A stretch of 64,000 bases of DNA from Enterococcus sp. BWR-S5 (lineage in GTDB: Bacteria > Bacillota > Bacilli > Lactobacillales > Enterococcaceae). The stretch covers positions 62,001 to 126,000 of the forward strand of contig NZ_JADOEQ010000004.1 of NCBI RefSeq assembly GCF_016745255.1, written 5' to 3'. The notes below the pieces were generated by a model that searched no databases, had not been told where the DNA came from, and saw nothing but the letters and a program-made list of their open reading frames with translations. Each line of letters opens with the position of its first letter. The first letter of the stretch is position 1. The translations under genes were made by a program, and so were the position numbers. This document shows, piece by piece, positions 10,009 through 18,247 of the stretch.

Positions 10009-11436
10009 TTACTCGTCCGTGTTGTTTACATACTGCTCAACCAGTGCTAAATGCTCTTCATAGGTTTCAGCAAAGTACACTTTTCCAGTCGTGATATCAG
10101 CCACAAAATAAAGATAGTTGTTTTCTTCCGGATTCAGCACTGCTGAAATTGCCTGCTCACTTGGGCTGTCAACCGGACCTGGTCCATAGCCGGTATTCTT
10201 ATACAGGTTGTATGGCGAATCAACGTCCAAGTCTTTATTATAAACTTTTTCTTTATGCTCGCCTAACGCGTACAAGATAGAAATATCAGATTGTAATGGC
10301 ATATCGATTTCTAAACGGTTGAAGAAGACCTGAGCAATTTTCTTCCGATCGCTCTCTTCGACACCTTCTTTTTCAACCAAGGCAGCCAGAGAAAGAACAT
10401 CTTGAATCGTCATTCCTCTTGCATGAATCGCCGGAACATACGGTTCAATCACACTGTTGGTTTTGACAATCATCTGCTCGACAAAGTCCTGCAGAGAAGT
10501 CTCTTTATAGTAATCATAGGTTGCAGGGAATAAGTAGCCCTCCAAACGATACCGCACACCTTCTGCTGTCGCTGCACTTCCTAATAAATCAGGATATTTT
10601 GCATGCATCGCATTGAAATAGTCTGCATTTTGCATCAAAGCAATAAAGTCTGCTTTCTTGAAGTCTGTATTCTCTTCGATGGCGTCGCCAATCTTGTCGA
10701 TATCATAGCCTTCCGGAATTGTTACTTTTCCATCGGCAATCTGTGTCGGCTCAGCGGTTCCACCGGCCTTCAGCATTGCGCCGATTTCATCAAGCGTCAT
10801 ATCAGGCGACATTTGGTAATACCCTGCCTGAAAATCAGTCAGGTTCTTAAATTTGATATAGTAATTGAATACCATACCGCTCTTAATCACTTTGCTTTCT
10901 TCCAAAATCGAAGCAATCTGTTTGTTAGATGACCCCTCCGGCACGTGTACCTGTACCAGACTGGAATCCTTCTCGTCTAAAGGCTGAAGCCCATCATTGA
11001 CATATTTATAAAAAGTGAAACCAAAAACTGCGATGACCAGAATTAATACAGAAATAACTAATAGCACAATTTTATTCACTATCCGGTCTTCTTTGCCACG
11101 GTTTCGTTTCAATGTCTCTTTCGCATCCGCTCTACTCTCTGTAACACGAGAGGAACGTTCACCATCAGCAGGCTCCTGCTGCTCCCCTACTGTCCACTGT
11201 TCATCCTCATGAGAATCAGATGTTCTTGAAAAATTATCAGATGATTCCTGTTGTTCGGATGTCCAGTTCGATGAACCGGAATAATCCGTCTGTGAATCCA
11301 GATTATCATGTTGATAGTTATTTTCAGAAGAAGATGCCTGATCATCTCCGACATTATCCCCTCTCAATGAACGCATTACCTGATCTTTGAAAGAAGAATC
11401 AGAATGATCTTGATTATTTTGGTTATCGTTTGCCAA
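10009..11436 (-). CDS. mltG: Endolytic murein transglycosylase MltG
   Basis: 475 aa. A long Ser/Gln/Asp-rich cytoplasmic tail (1-115), as seen in streptococcal and enterococcal MltG, is followed by one membrane helix (about 122-145, IVLLVISVLILVIAVFGFTF) and an extracellular YceG domain. The catalytic glutamate lies in LAALVEKEGVEE; QSDISILYALG and SPYNLYKNTGYGPGPVDSP are family signatures. The enzyme cleaves nascent glycan strands and is tied to peripheral wall synthesis. The start is TTG with AAGGAGG upstream. Confidence 0.95.
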   Translation of the reverse strand: MANDNQNNQDHSDSSFKDQVMRSLRGDNVGDDQASSSENNYQHDNLDSQTDYSGSSNWTSEQQESSDNFSRTSDSHEDEQWTVGEQQEPADGERSSRVTESRADAKETLKRNRGKEDRIVNKIVLLVISVLILVIAVFGFTFYKYVNDGLQPLDEKDSSLVQVHVPEGSSNKQIASILEESKVIKSGMVFNYYIKFKNLTDFQAGYYQMSPDMTLDEIGAMLKAGGTAEPTQIADGKVTIPEGYDIDKIGDAIEENTDFKKADFIALMQNADYFNAMHAKYPDLLGSAATAEGVRYRLEGYLFPATYDYYKETSLQDFVEQMIVKTNSVIEPYVPAIHARGMTIQDVLSLAALVEKEGVEESDRKKIAQVFFNRLEIDMPLQSDISILYALGEHKEKVYNKDLDVDSPYNLYKNTGYGPGPVDSPSEQAISAVLNPEENNYLYFVADITTGKVYFAETYEEHLALVEQYVNNTDE

Positions 11437-11568
11437 AATTAATCCTCCTTGCTCTCTAATTAACGTCTATAACTCCAACTATTATACATGAAAGTCTTCG
11501 AAAATTAAACTTTTTTAGAAAAATGTCTCAGATATTAACAATATTTTACTGTTTTTCTAGAAAAAAAC

Positions 11569-11607
11569 GCTCTTCGTCATCTCTTATTCTACGAGATGAC
11601 GAAGAGT
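11569..11607 (-). terminator. Terminator after nox
   Basis: A 15-bp stem containing CTCTTCGTCATCTC and its complement, with a T-run on the minus strand. Confidence 0.9.
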
Positions 11608-11631
11608 GTCTGTACTAGTTTTGTGTTACTT

Positions 11632-12963
11632 CTATTCAGCGCTTAAAGCAGCCATTGTAATGTAGTTATACGGCTGATTGAAGTGCGGCAGGAAGAAGAT
11701 ATCTAATAATTTAAGCTTATCAATCGTTACACTCTCTTCAATTGCCAGTGAGAACATGTGAATACCCATTGAGATGTCTTCATAAGAAGCAAGTTGAGCC
11801 CCTACTACTCGGCGTGTATCTTCATCGTAAACGATACGAATCTTCACTTTGTGATTGTCTTTCATGAAGCCAGGTTTTTGTGTATCCTCAAATTGCGTAT
11901 ACTTCACTTTAAAGCCTGCTTTTTCAGCTTCCTGAACAGTCAGACCAGTCGATACCATGTTGTAGCCGAAAATGGAAATACCATTTGATCCTTGAACCCC
12001 GATTGATTCAAGCGCTGTACCGGCAACGTTGTGTGCACCAACAATTCCTGAACGAACAGCATTCGTTGCCAAAGCAATGTAAGTTGTTGTTTGAACAGCA
12101 TTTGAGAAGATTGTTGCACAGTCTCCTACTGCGTAAACATCGGGATCACTAGTTTGTTGATGGCTGTCTACCAAATATGCACCATTTGCGAACAATTTCA
12201 AATGGTCTTTACCTAATTGATTGTTTGGTTTAAAACCAATGGCATTAATTACTAAATCAACAGGGTATTCGCCTTTGTCAGTAACAATCGCTTCAACCTT
12301 GTCTGTTCCCTTGTACTCTTTTGCCAATTCATTGTAATGAAGCTCAATACCATTGTCAGATAGCACTTTATCCATGTCATCTGTAAACCATTTGTCATAG
12401 TAATTTGGTAAACAACGCTCTGCCGCATCAAACAACAGAACATTTTTGCCACGACGTTTTGCTGCTTCGGCAATTTCCACACCGATATAACCGGCACCGA
12501 TAACCGCAACAGTTTCTACTCCTGGTTGAGCCATTGCAGCATCTACTGCTTGTCCATCTTGGAATAATTTCAAGAATTCAACATTTTTCAAATCTTTTCC
12601 TGGAATATTTGGAGCAATCGGAGCTGAGCCGGTTGCCAAAATCAACTTATCATATGTTTCAGTGAAATCTGAACCATCTTTCTTTTTGCAGTGAACGACT
12701 TTCTTGTCGAAATCGATACTATCCACTGAAGTTTCCATGTGAATTGTTGCACCTTTTGCTTCAAAATCTTCTTTTTTCGTGTAGAAAAGGTTCTCATAGG
12801 AATCAATTTGACGACCTACCCAAAGTGCTGTTCCACAGCCAAGATAACTAAGGTTGGTATTTCTGTCGATCATGACCACTTCTTGATCTTTGTAGTTATC
12901 TAACAATGTGTTTGCTGCTGCGATACCAGCGTGATTAGTACCGACAATAACTGTTTTTGACAT
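11632..12963 (-). CDS. nox: H2O-forming NADH oxidase
   Basis: 443 aa from the ATG at 12963; the frame extends upstream to 13044 without a ribosome site. FAD-binding N-terminal motif (TVIVGTNHAGIAAANTLL), redox-active Cys in SYLGCGTALW at about residue 42, NAD-binding motif VAVIGAGYIGVEIAEAA, and the second FAD motif PDVYAVGDCATIF. The sequence is closer to the streptococcal four-electron oxidase (C-terminal HFNQPYNYITMAAL) than to NADH peroxidase. It regenerates NAD+ and removes oxygen in fermenting cells. Monocistronic. Confidence 0.93.
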   Translation of the reverse strand: MSKTVIVGTNHAGIAAANTLLDNYKDQEVVMIDRNTNLSYLGCGTALWVGRQIDSYENLFYTKKEDFEAKGATIHMETSVDSIDFDKKVVHCKKKDGSDFTETYDKLILATGSAPIAPNIPGKDLKNVEFLKLFQDGQAVDAAMAQPGVETVAVIGAGYIGVEIAEAAKRRGKNVLLFDAAERCLPNYYDKWFTDDMDKVLSDNGIELHYNELAKEYKGTDKVEAIVTDKGEYPVDLVINAIGFKPNNQLGKDHLKLFANGAYLVDSHQQTSDPDVYAVGDCATIFSNAVQTTTYIALATNAVRSGIVGAHNVAGTALESIGVQGSNGISIFGYNMVSTGLTVQEAEKAGFKVKYTQFEDTQKPGFMKDNHKVKIRIVYDEDTRRVVGAQLASYEDISMGIHMFSLAIEESVTIDKLKLLDIFFLPHFNQPYNYITMAALSAE

Positions 12964-13226
12964 TAAAAAATTCCTCCATTCATCTTTCGTTGGTATTATT
13001 TTATTATACCCGATGAAAAGGATTTCTTTTCTCAAAATATCCAAATTTTCTAAAAAAAATTGAGAATTTTCAAACTAATGATTGATTTAACAAGCTTTTA
13101 AAGTGTCTCTCACCAATGTAAAAAATAAATTTCAAAAAAAGGATATAATTTTTCCTTATTTGCTAGTAGAATAGGAATATATAAATTTTGTATAGGGTTT
13201 ATATATTGTTGAAGGAGGAACTAGAA

Positions 13227-14411
13227 ATGAAATTGAAAAAATGGGGGCTGGGTGTTCTTAGTACCGTATCAGTTTTTCTGCTGAGCGGCTGTTGGAATGA
13301 TCCCCGAACAGAATTTATCGAAGCACTCTCTAATGTAGGGAGTAGTGCAGCTGAAGCTTCAAAATTTGAATTGAGTGTTGATGATTTCGACTACACAAGC
13401 AATGATGCAAGCAGTAATCTGTATATGGGAATGCTTGCCAGTCAAATAAAGGGAATTACCCTGGATGGCTCTTTTGCTTCTGACGAGGAAAAAGAAGTTT
13501 CTGAAACAGAGCTTAAGTTAAACATGTACGGCGAATCTATCCCATTCCAATTCGTTACAGAAAAGGAAAACATGTACTTGTCTACCAGTTTTGTTACCGG
13601 TGCATTGGATATCGCTGAAGCATTTCAATACCCTGCAACTATCAGTCAGTCTGACCTTGATAAATTAGAAGGAAAATTCATCAACATCGACTACATCACG
13701 AATCAGTTTGACGACGATTCAGAAAAAGAAGACGACGATAAAGATAACGACGGCGGCTTCGATTTGGCTTTAATCAAAAAGATGAAGGAAATCATGGACA
13801 TTTTTGATAAGGATTCTTTCACTAAGAAGGACGATGTGATTTCTCATACCTTTACAAAAAAGGAAATCCTTGCTGTTATGGAAGCGTTGAAGGATTATGC
13901 AAAAGAAGCAAAAGACAAAGAATCACAGAAAACTTTCCAAGAAGGCATTACTGCTCTGAAAAGCAGCTTTGACACACTGAAAATAAAAGTCAGTGTCAAC
14001 ACAAAAACCAATAAGGTTACAAGTACAGTTACAATGGGTTATCAGGATGATACGACTGATATGGGGATGGATTTAGTCTTAAAGATTAAGATTACACCTC
14101 AGAAAAAGAGCGGAGAAATTAAGGTTCCCGGCAAACGAGACATTCTAAGTGAAGAGAGATTCCAAGTAATCATGGATTCGATTTTTGCCGAAGAAGAGGA
14201 AGAAGAAGTGGATCTGGATGATTATCAGGATTTATATGGCGATGATTCATATATGGATGAATACCTAGATGATTTAATTGAACAAATTGAGCTCAATCCA
14301 GATTTATTCACATCAGAAGAAGCTGATGCGCTGAGAGAAAACGGCCCGCTTGTTTTCGATAAAGACCAAATGAAACGCCTAAATGACGCATTGGACAAAG
14401 CATTACTATAA
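13227..14411 (+). CDS. Putative lipoprotein of unknown function, acidic
   Basis: 394 aa from the ATG at 13227 (GAAGGAGGA upstream; the in-frame start at 13188 lacks one). A signal peptide ends in the lipobox LLSGC, giving a lipidated Cys at about 20. The mature part is acidic, with an Asp/Glu-rich insert at about 160-175 and a very acidic tail from about 318. Repeated beta-strand-like segments resemble LolA/LppX-fold lipoproteins of Firmicutes, but I do not recognise a named family. A TATAAT at 13143 lies within a small inverted repeat (AAGGA...TCCTT). Located on the outer face of the membrane. Confidence 0.8.
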   Translation: MKLKKWGLGVLSTVSVFLLSGCWNDPRTEFIEALSNVGSSAAEASKFELSVDDFDYTSNDASSNLYMGMLASQIKGITLDGSFASDEEKEVSETELKLNMYGESIPFQFVTEKENMYLSTSFVTGALDIAEAFQYPATISQSDLDKLEGKFINIDYITNQFDDDSEKEDDDKDNDGGFDLALIKKMKEIMDIFDKDSFTKKDDVISHTFTKKEILAVMEALKDYAKEAKDKESQKTFQEGITALKSSFDTLKIKVSVNTKTNKVTSTVTMGYQDDTTDMGMDLVLKIKITPQKKSGEIKVPGKRDILSEERFQVIMDSIFAEEEEEEVDLDDYQDLYGDDSYMDEYLDDLIEQIELNPDLFTSEEADALRENGPLVFDKDQMKRLNDALDKALL

Positions 14412-14422
14412 AAGAGAATGAA

Positions 14423-14458
14423 AGAACGGACAATCGACGATGATTGTCCGTTCTTTTA
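14423..14458. terminator. Bidirectional terminator
   Basis: AACGGACAATC and GATTGTCCGTT form an 11-bp perfect stem with A and T flanks between two convergent genes. Confidence 0.9.
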
Positions 14459-15109
14459 TTATTTATTTAGAATAAACTCACGAATCATTTTTGGTGTCTC
14501 CGCTAAATACAATGCCCCGGCAGTTTCCAGCTCTATTCTATCTCCATATCCATAAAGAACACCCAGACAGTCCAGCTGATTTTCTTTTGCTCCTAAAACA
14601 TCGTGTTCTCGATCACCAATCATTAAGCTGGCAGCAATAGGAATCTCTCCTTCTTTCATCGCATAGCGAATCACTGCGCCCTTACTTGATCGGCTATTAT
14701 CTAGGCTGGCACCATAAATTCCTTCAAAGTAATGCGCCAAGTCAAAATGTTCCAAAATCTGTTTGGCAAAAACCTCCGGCTTCGAAGTAGCAATATAAAG
14801 CTTCAGCCTGGCTTCATTCATTTCCTTCAGAAGCTCTGGAATCCCATCATAAACGATGTTCTCATACATCCCTTTTTCTACGTAGTATTCCCGATAATAT
14901 GCAACCGCCTGATTTGCAGTTGCTTCATCCAGCTGATAGCCAGTCATAAAAGAGTCTTTCAACGGCGGACCAATAAATGAGTAGAGCTGCTCGATTTCCG
15001 GAATCGGTAAAGCCATTTTTTTCAGCGCATATTGAACCGAGTTCAAAATACCAGGGCCGGAATCTGTAATTGTGCCGTCTAAATCAAAAAGTAGTGTGTT
15101 ATAGTTCAT
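14459..15109 (-). CDS. HAD-superfamily phosphatase, phosphoglycolate phosphatase-like
   Basis: 216 aa from the ATG at 15109, preceded by GGAGGAGAAAACG. HAD motif I is LLFDLDGTITDSG at residues 5-17 (nucleophile Asp), motif II is YIATSKPEVFAK, motif III/IV is SLMIGDREHDVLGAKEN. The helical cap (about 18-85) places it with Gph/PpaX-type enzymes. Substrate is not determined by sequence; phosphoglycolate or pyrophosphate are possibilities. Monocistronic. Confidence 0.88.
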   Translation of the reverse strand: MNYNTLLFDLDGTITDSGPGILNSVQYALKKMALPIPEIEQLYSFIGPPLKDSFMTGYQLDEATANQAVAYYREYYVEKGMYENIVYDGIPELLKEMNEARLKLYIATSKPEVFAKQILEHFDLAHYFEGIYGASLDNSRSSKGAVIRYAMKEGEIPIAASLMIGDREHDVLGAKENQLDCLGVLYGYGDRIELETAGALYLAETPKMIREFILNK

Positions 15110-15363
15110 CGTTTTCTCCTCCATCACTATCCTAGCATATTTCTTTAAGATACACGATAATGAAAGAGACAGATTAGTTGCTTTTATTTTAACAGCACTA
15201 TATACTTACTTTTAGTAAGTTAAATAAAAATAGAATTTTATACGGATTGAGAAAAACAATCTCTTATGCGAAAATGCAGCGATCATGTTTAGTTTTATCA
15301 ATTAGTTCGTCACTTTTGTGTTATCGAGCTTGTTCCAGTCGTATAAATTTGGAGGGCTTAATT

Positions 15364-16335
15364 ATGGATACAAATATCAGAGGACTACACCACGTAACAG
15401 CAATGACTTCAAGTGCTGAAAAAATTTACCGCTTTTTCACTGACATTTTAGGGCTTCGTCTCATAAAAAAAACCGTCAATCAAGACGATATCGAAACCTA
15501 TCATTTATATTTCACAGATGATTTAGGCAGTGCCGGAACCGATATGACTTTCTTCGATTTTCCTGGAATTCCTAAAGGAACCAAAGGAACGGATTCTATC
15601 TCAAGAACTTCTTTCCGTGTAAAAGATGACGCCTCTTTGATGTACTGGATTGAACGCTTCAATGAACATAATATTTCTCACGGGGAAATCACAGAACGTT
15701 TTGGGAAAAAATATGTAGAATTTGAAGATTTTGACGAGCAGCACTATCAATTGATTTCAGATGAAAACAACACAGGGGTTGCAGGTGGTACACCATGGAA
15801 AAACTCAAATGTCCCTGCTGAACATGCCATCATTGGCTTAGGACCTGTTTTTGTGACTGTTGCAAACTTTGAACATATGCAATTGGTCTTAACAGAAGTA
15901 CTCGGCTTCCATTTAGTGGATGCAGAAGGCAGTTACCATCTATTTGAAATTGGCGAAGGCGGAAATGGCGCCAGCATTATCGTTGTTCATCGCGATGATA
16001 TCCCGCAAGCAATGGAAGGCTTTGGTAATGTCCACCATTTAGCTTTACGTGTGGCTGACCAAGAAGCACTGCGCTTTTGGATTAACAAAATAGATCAACT
16101 GGAATTTCCGAATTCCGGCTTTGTCGAACGCTTCTATTTCGAATCCGAATACTTTATGGCTGCTCCTCACGTACTATTCGAATTGGCAACCGATGGTCCG
16201 GGATTCCTTGAAGATGAAACCTATGAGCATGCAGGAGAAAAGCTTTCATTACCACCATTCTTAGAACCTAAACGTGAAGAAATCGAAGGTTTTGTTCGAC
16301 CTTTTGATACTTCTGATGCAAACCAAGTACGCTAA
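15364..16335 (+). CDS. Ring-cleaving dioxygenase, VOC/glyoxalase superfamily (MhqO-like)
   Basis: 323 aa from the ATG at 15364 (GGAGGGCTTAATT upstream); the longer frame from 15247 has no ribosome site. Two tandem VOC modules: the first begins GLHHVTAMTSSAEKIYRFF and the second NVHHLALRVADQEALRFW. Metal ligand candidates are the His of LHHV and HHLAL and the Glu of VLFELATD. Relatives (MhqO/MhqA type) respond to quinones and electrophiles. The next gene, a flavin reductase-like protein 11 bp downstream, suggests a two-gene redox or quinone detoxification operon. Confidence 0.88.
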   Translation: MDTNIRGLHHVTAMTSSAEKIYRFFTDILGLRLIKKTVNQDDIETYHLYFTDDLGSAGTDMTFFDFPGIPKGTKGTDSISRTSFRVKDDASLMYWIERFNEHNISHGEITERFGKKYVEFEDFDEQHYQLISDENNTGVAGGTPWKNSNVPAEHAIIGLGPVFVTVANFEHMQLVLTEVLGFHLVDAEGSYHLFEIGEGGNGASIIVVHRDDIPQAMEGFGNVHHLALRVADQEALRFWINKIDQLEFPNSGFVERFYFESEYFMAAPHVLFELATDGPGFLEDETYEHAGEKLSLPPFLEPKREEIEGFVRPFDTSDANQVR

Positions 16336-16346
16336 AGGAGGCTCTT

Positions 16347-16967
16347 ATGCTGCACTACTCAAGCGATATGCTTTCCAAAAAACAACAGTATAAATTTCTA
16401 TCCGGCAGCATTATTCCTCGGCCAATTGCCTGGGTTACAACGATGGATGAGGATTCCAAGGTGGTTAATGCCGCACCTTTCAGCTTCTTTAGCGCCGCCT
16501 CTTCTGAACTGCCTTTGATTACTTTGGCAATTCTTAGAAGACAGGGACAGATGAAAGATACAGCCAGAAATATTCTGCAAAACCAAGAGCTTGTTATCCA
16601 CCTGGTTGATGATGCGGTTCTTACTGCAATGAATCAAACTGCTACTTCTCTGCCAGAAGATGAAAGTGAGATTTTGTTAAATCAAATTGAAACAGTGTCC
16701 AGTCGTTCTGTTCGTGTACCGGGAATCAAGCAGGCAAAACTGCGCATGGAAGCAACACTCCACCAGCATGTCCCTATAACGAATCATGAAGGAGCAGTTG
16801 TTACTGACTTAATCATTGCTGAAGTGACAGATTTCTATTTTAACGAAGATATTTTTGACCTCGAAAAAGAATATATTCTTCCGGAATCACTTCAGCCTGT
16901 TGCTCGACTTGCCGGCAGCAGTTATGCTCATATCAGCAATATCATAGACATAGAACGACCGAAATAG
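16347..16967 (+). CDS. Flavin reductase-like FMN-binding split-barrel protein
   Basis: 206 aa with AAAGGAGG upstream. The pattern SGSIIPRPIAWVTTMDEDSKVVNAAPFSFF is typical of the DIM6/NTAB (flavin reductase-like) family, and the C-terminal VARLAGSSYAHI is also characteristic. It probably binds FMN and reduces it or an electrophile. It is co-transcribed with the upstream dioxygenase. Confidence 0.87.
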   Translation: MLHYSSDMLSKKQQYKFLSGSIIPRPIAWVTTMDEDSKVVNAAPFSFFSAASSELPLITLAILRRQGQMKDTARNILQNQELVIHLVDDAVLTAMNQTATSLPEDESEILLNQIETVSSRSVRVPGIKQAKLRMEATLHQHVPITNHEGAVVTDLIIAEVTDFYFNEDIFDLEKEYILPESLQPVARLAGSSYAHISNIIDIERPK

Positions 16968-16974
16968 AGGTCGT

Positions 16975-17075
16975 GACAAAAGCGGTCAGCTCCGAGAATT
17001 AAGCCAAACTATCCGAAAATAGCTCCTCATATTTTCAGGATAGTTTGGCTTAATTCCGAAGGAGTTGCTTTTGTC
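16975..17075. repeat. Long perfect foldback hairpin element, copy 2
   Basis: GACAAAAGC at 16975-16983 pairs with GCTTTTGTC at 17067-17075, and an 18-bp arm at 16997-17014 pairs exactly with 17038-17055; the GCTCC/GGAG segments between them also pair. The flanks AGAGGTCGTGAC and CCGCCGTTCATTCGGAT match those of the element at about 2198-2500. It begins 7 bp after the flavin reductase stop codon and might act as a terminator, but it lacks a T-run. I read it as a member of a small repetitive element family. Confidence 0.65.
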
Positions 17076-17186
17076 CCGCCGTTCATTCGGATTTTAGGGT
17101 AAATAGAGTCGAACGTTTATTTCTGTCCAAACTCTTTCTATATTAACTATGCTTGCCATTCCTTTTTACAACCTATCAATTCCCTT

Positions 17187-17552
17187 TTAGCCAATTGTCT
17201 TTTCAGGTCGTAAATCAACAATAGGCACATTGCCATCCAATACACCACTTGGTCCATTCAACTGTAAAGCATGGAGTCGTTCATCAAAATCCAAGGTCAT
17301 CGCTTCGTCCAAGTAACGTTTTGAATAATCCTTGATATAGATATCTCCAATATTATTCTCCAAAGATTCCGCATAGTCTTTACGAGATTGGGATTTATCC
17401 AGTATCAGCAAGCGAAAGCTAGTGTCTAGAGAACAAATACCGACCTTAGAATATTCGCCAACCCCATCATCCAAGTCTAAAACGATGACTGCGCCTTCCT
17501 CATTGTACGTCAACAGTTTTTCCTGCGCTTTATCTGTAATCTTCAAATACAT
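17187..17552 (-). CDS. HesB-like iron-sulfur cluster biosynthesis family protein (Lactobacillales type)
   Basis: 121 aa starting MYLKITDKAQEKLLTYNEE, with GAGGGGCGAGG upstream. It resembles the HesB/IscA-fold family found in lactic acid bacteria, but has only one cysteine (VGICSLD), so the canonical Fe-S triad is absent. A biochemical role is not established. It is followed on the same transcript direction from the gamma-carbonic anhydrase homologue 71 bp upstream. Confidence 0.6.
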   Translation of the reverse strand: MYLKITDKAQEKLLTYNEEGAVIVLDLDDGVGEYSKVGICSLDTSFRLLILDKSQSRKDYAESLENNIGDIYIKDYSKRYLDEAMTLDFDERLHALQLNGPSGVLDGNVPIVDLRPEKTIG

Positions 17553-17623
17553 AAACCTCGCCCCTCTCTGTCTATGATTCTAGCACTTTATCAAGAAAAA
17601 TCCGATTAATCCGCACGGTCATT

Positions 17624-18121
17624 TTACCGCTCCAGTTTAGAGAAATCGCCGGCTCTATGCTTTTTGGAAAGTGCGATATAGTGCTCTGCATTTTTTCTAT
17701 TCTTACGTATTTCCTCCTCTGTCAATGGACGAATAACCTTTGCCGGTCTACCGAATGCCAAGACTCCGGCGGGAATGACCGTACCTTCTGTTACCAGCGA
17801 ACCAGCACCAATCATCGCATTTTCGCCAATACTTGAGCCGTTCAATAGAATACTGCTCATACCAATCAATGCACCATCTTTGATTTCGCAGCCATGAAGC
17901 ATACATTGATGCCCAACCGTTACGTACTCACCGATTTGAACCGGCGCATGAGTATCTACGTGAATGATTGTTCCATCCTGAATATTACTCCCTCTTCCGA
18001 CCTTAATTGTCTGATTGTCACCTCTCAAAACAGCCTGATACCAGACACTGGTCTCATCTGCAAGCTCGACCATTCCGCATACATCAGCACTGTTAGCTAT
18101 AAATCTATTTTTTTCGTTCAT
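17624..18121 (-). CDS. Gamma-carbonic anhydrase family hexapeptide-repeat protein
   Basis: 165 aa from the ATG at 18121 (GAGGGAGTAGTC upstream). The left-handed beta-helix is shown by hexapeptide repeats such as IGMSSILLNGSSIGENAMIG. Metal-binding histidines are in HVDTHAPVQ and VTVGHQCMLHGC. The typical opening SVWYQAVLRGDNQTIKVG is present. Members of this YrdA/PaaY-like group form trimers; some are carbonic anhydrases, others have unknown substrates. Confidence 0.9.
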   Translation of the reverse strand: MNEKNRFIANSADVCGMVELADETSVWYQAVLRGDNQTIKVGRGSNIQDGTIIHVDTHAPVQIGEYVTVGHQCMLHGCEIKDGALIGMSSILLNGSSIGENAMIGAGSLVTEGTVIPAGVLAFGRPAKVIRPLTEEEIRKNRKNAEHYIALSKKHRAGDFSKLER

Positions 18122-18177
18122 GACTACTCCCTCTTTTCTCACTAAAGTATAGCAAACCTACTAAATAAGAATAAACA

Positions 18178-18224
18178 AAAAAGCTGGTCAGCAATCAGAA
18201 AACCTGATCCTGAGCAGCTTTTTA
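18178..18224. terminator. Bidirectional terminator
   Basis: AAAAAGCTG...CAGCTTTTT with further GTCAG/CTGA pairing. It lies downstream of the ABC genes, with A and T runs on both sides. Confidence 0.8.
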
Positions 18225-18247
18225 TATTTTTTCAGCAGCTATTTCAA

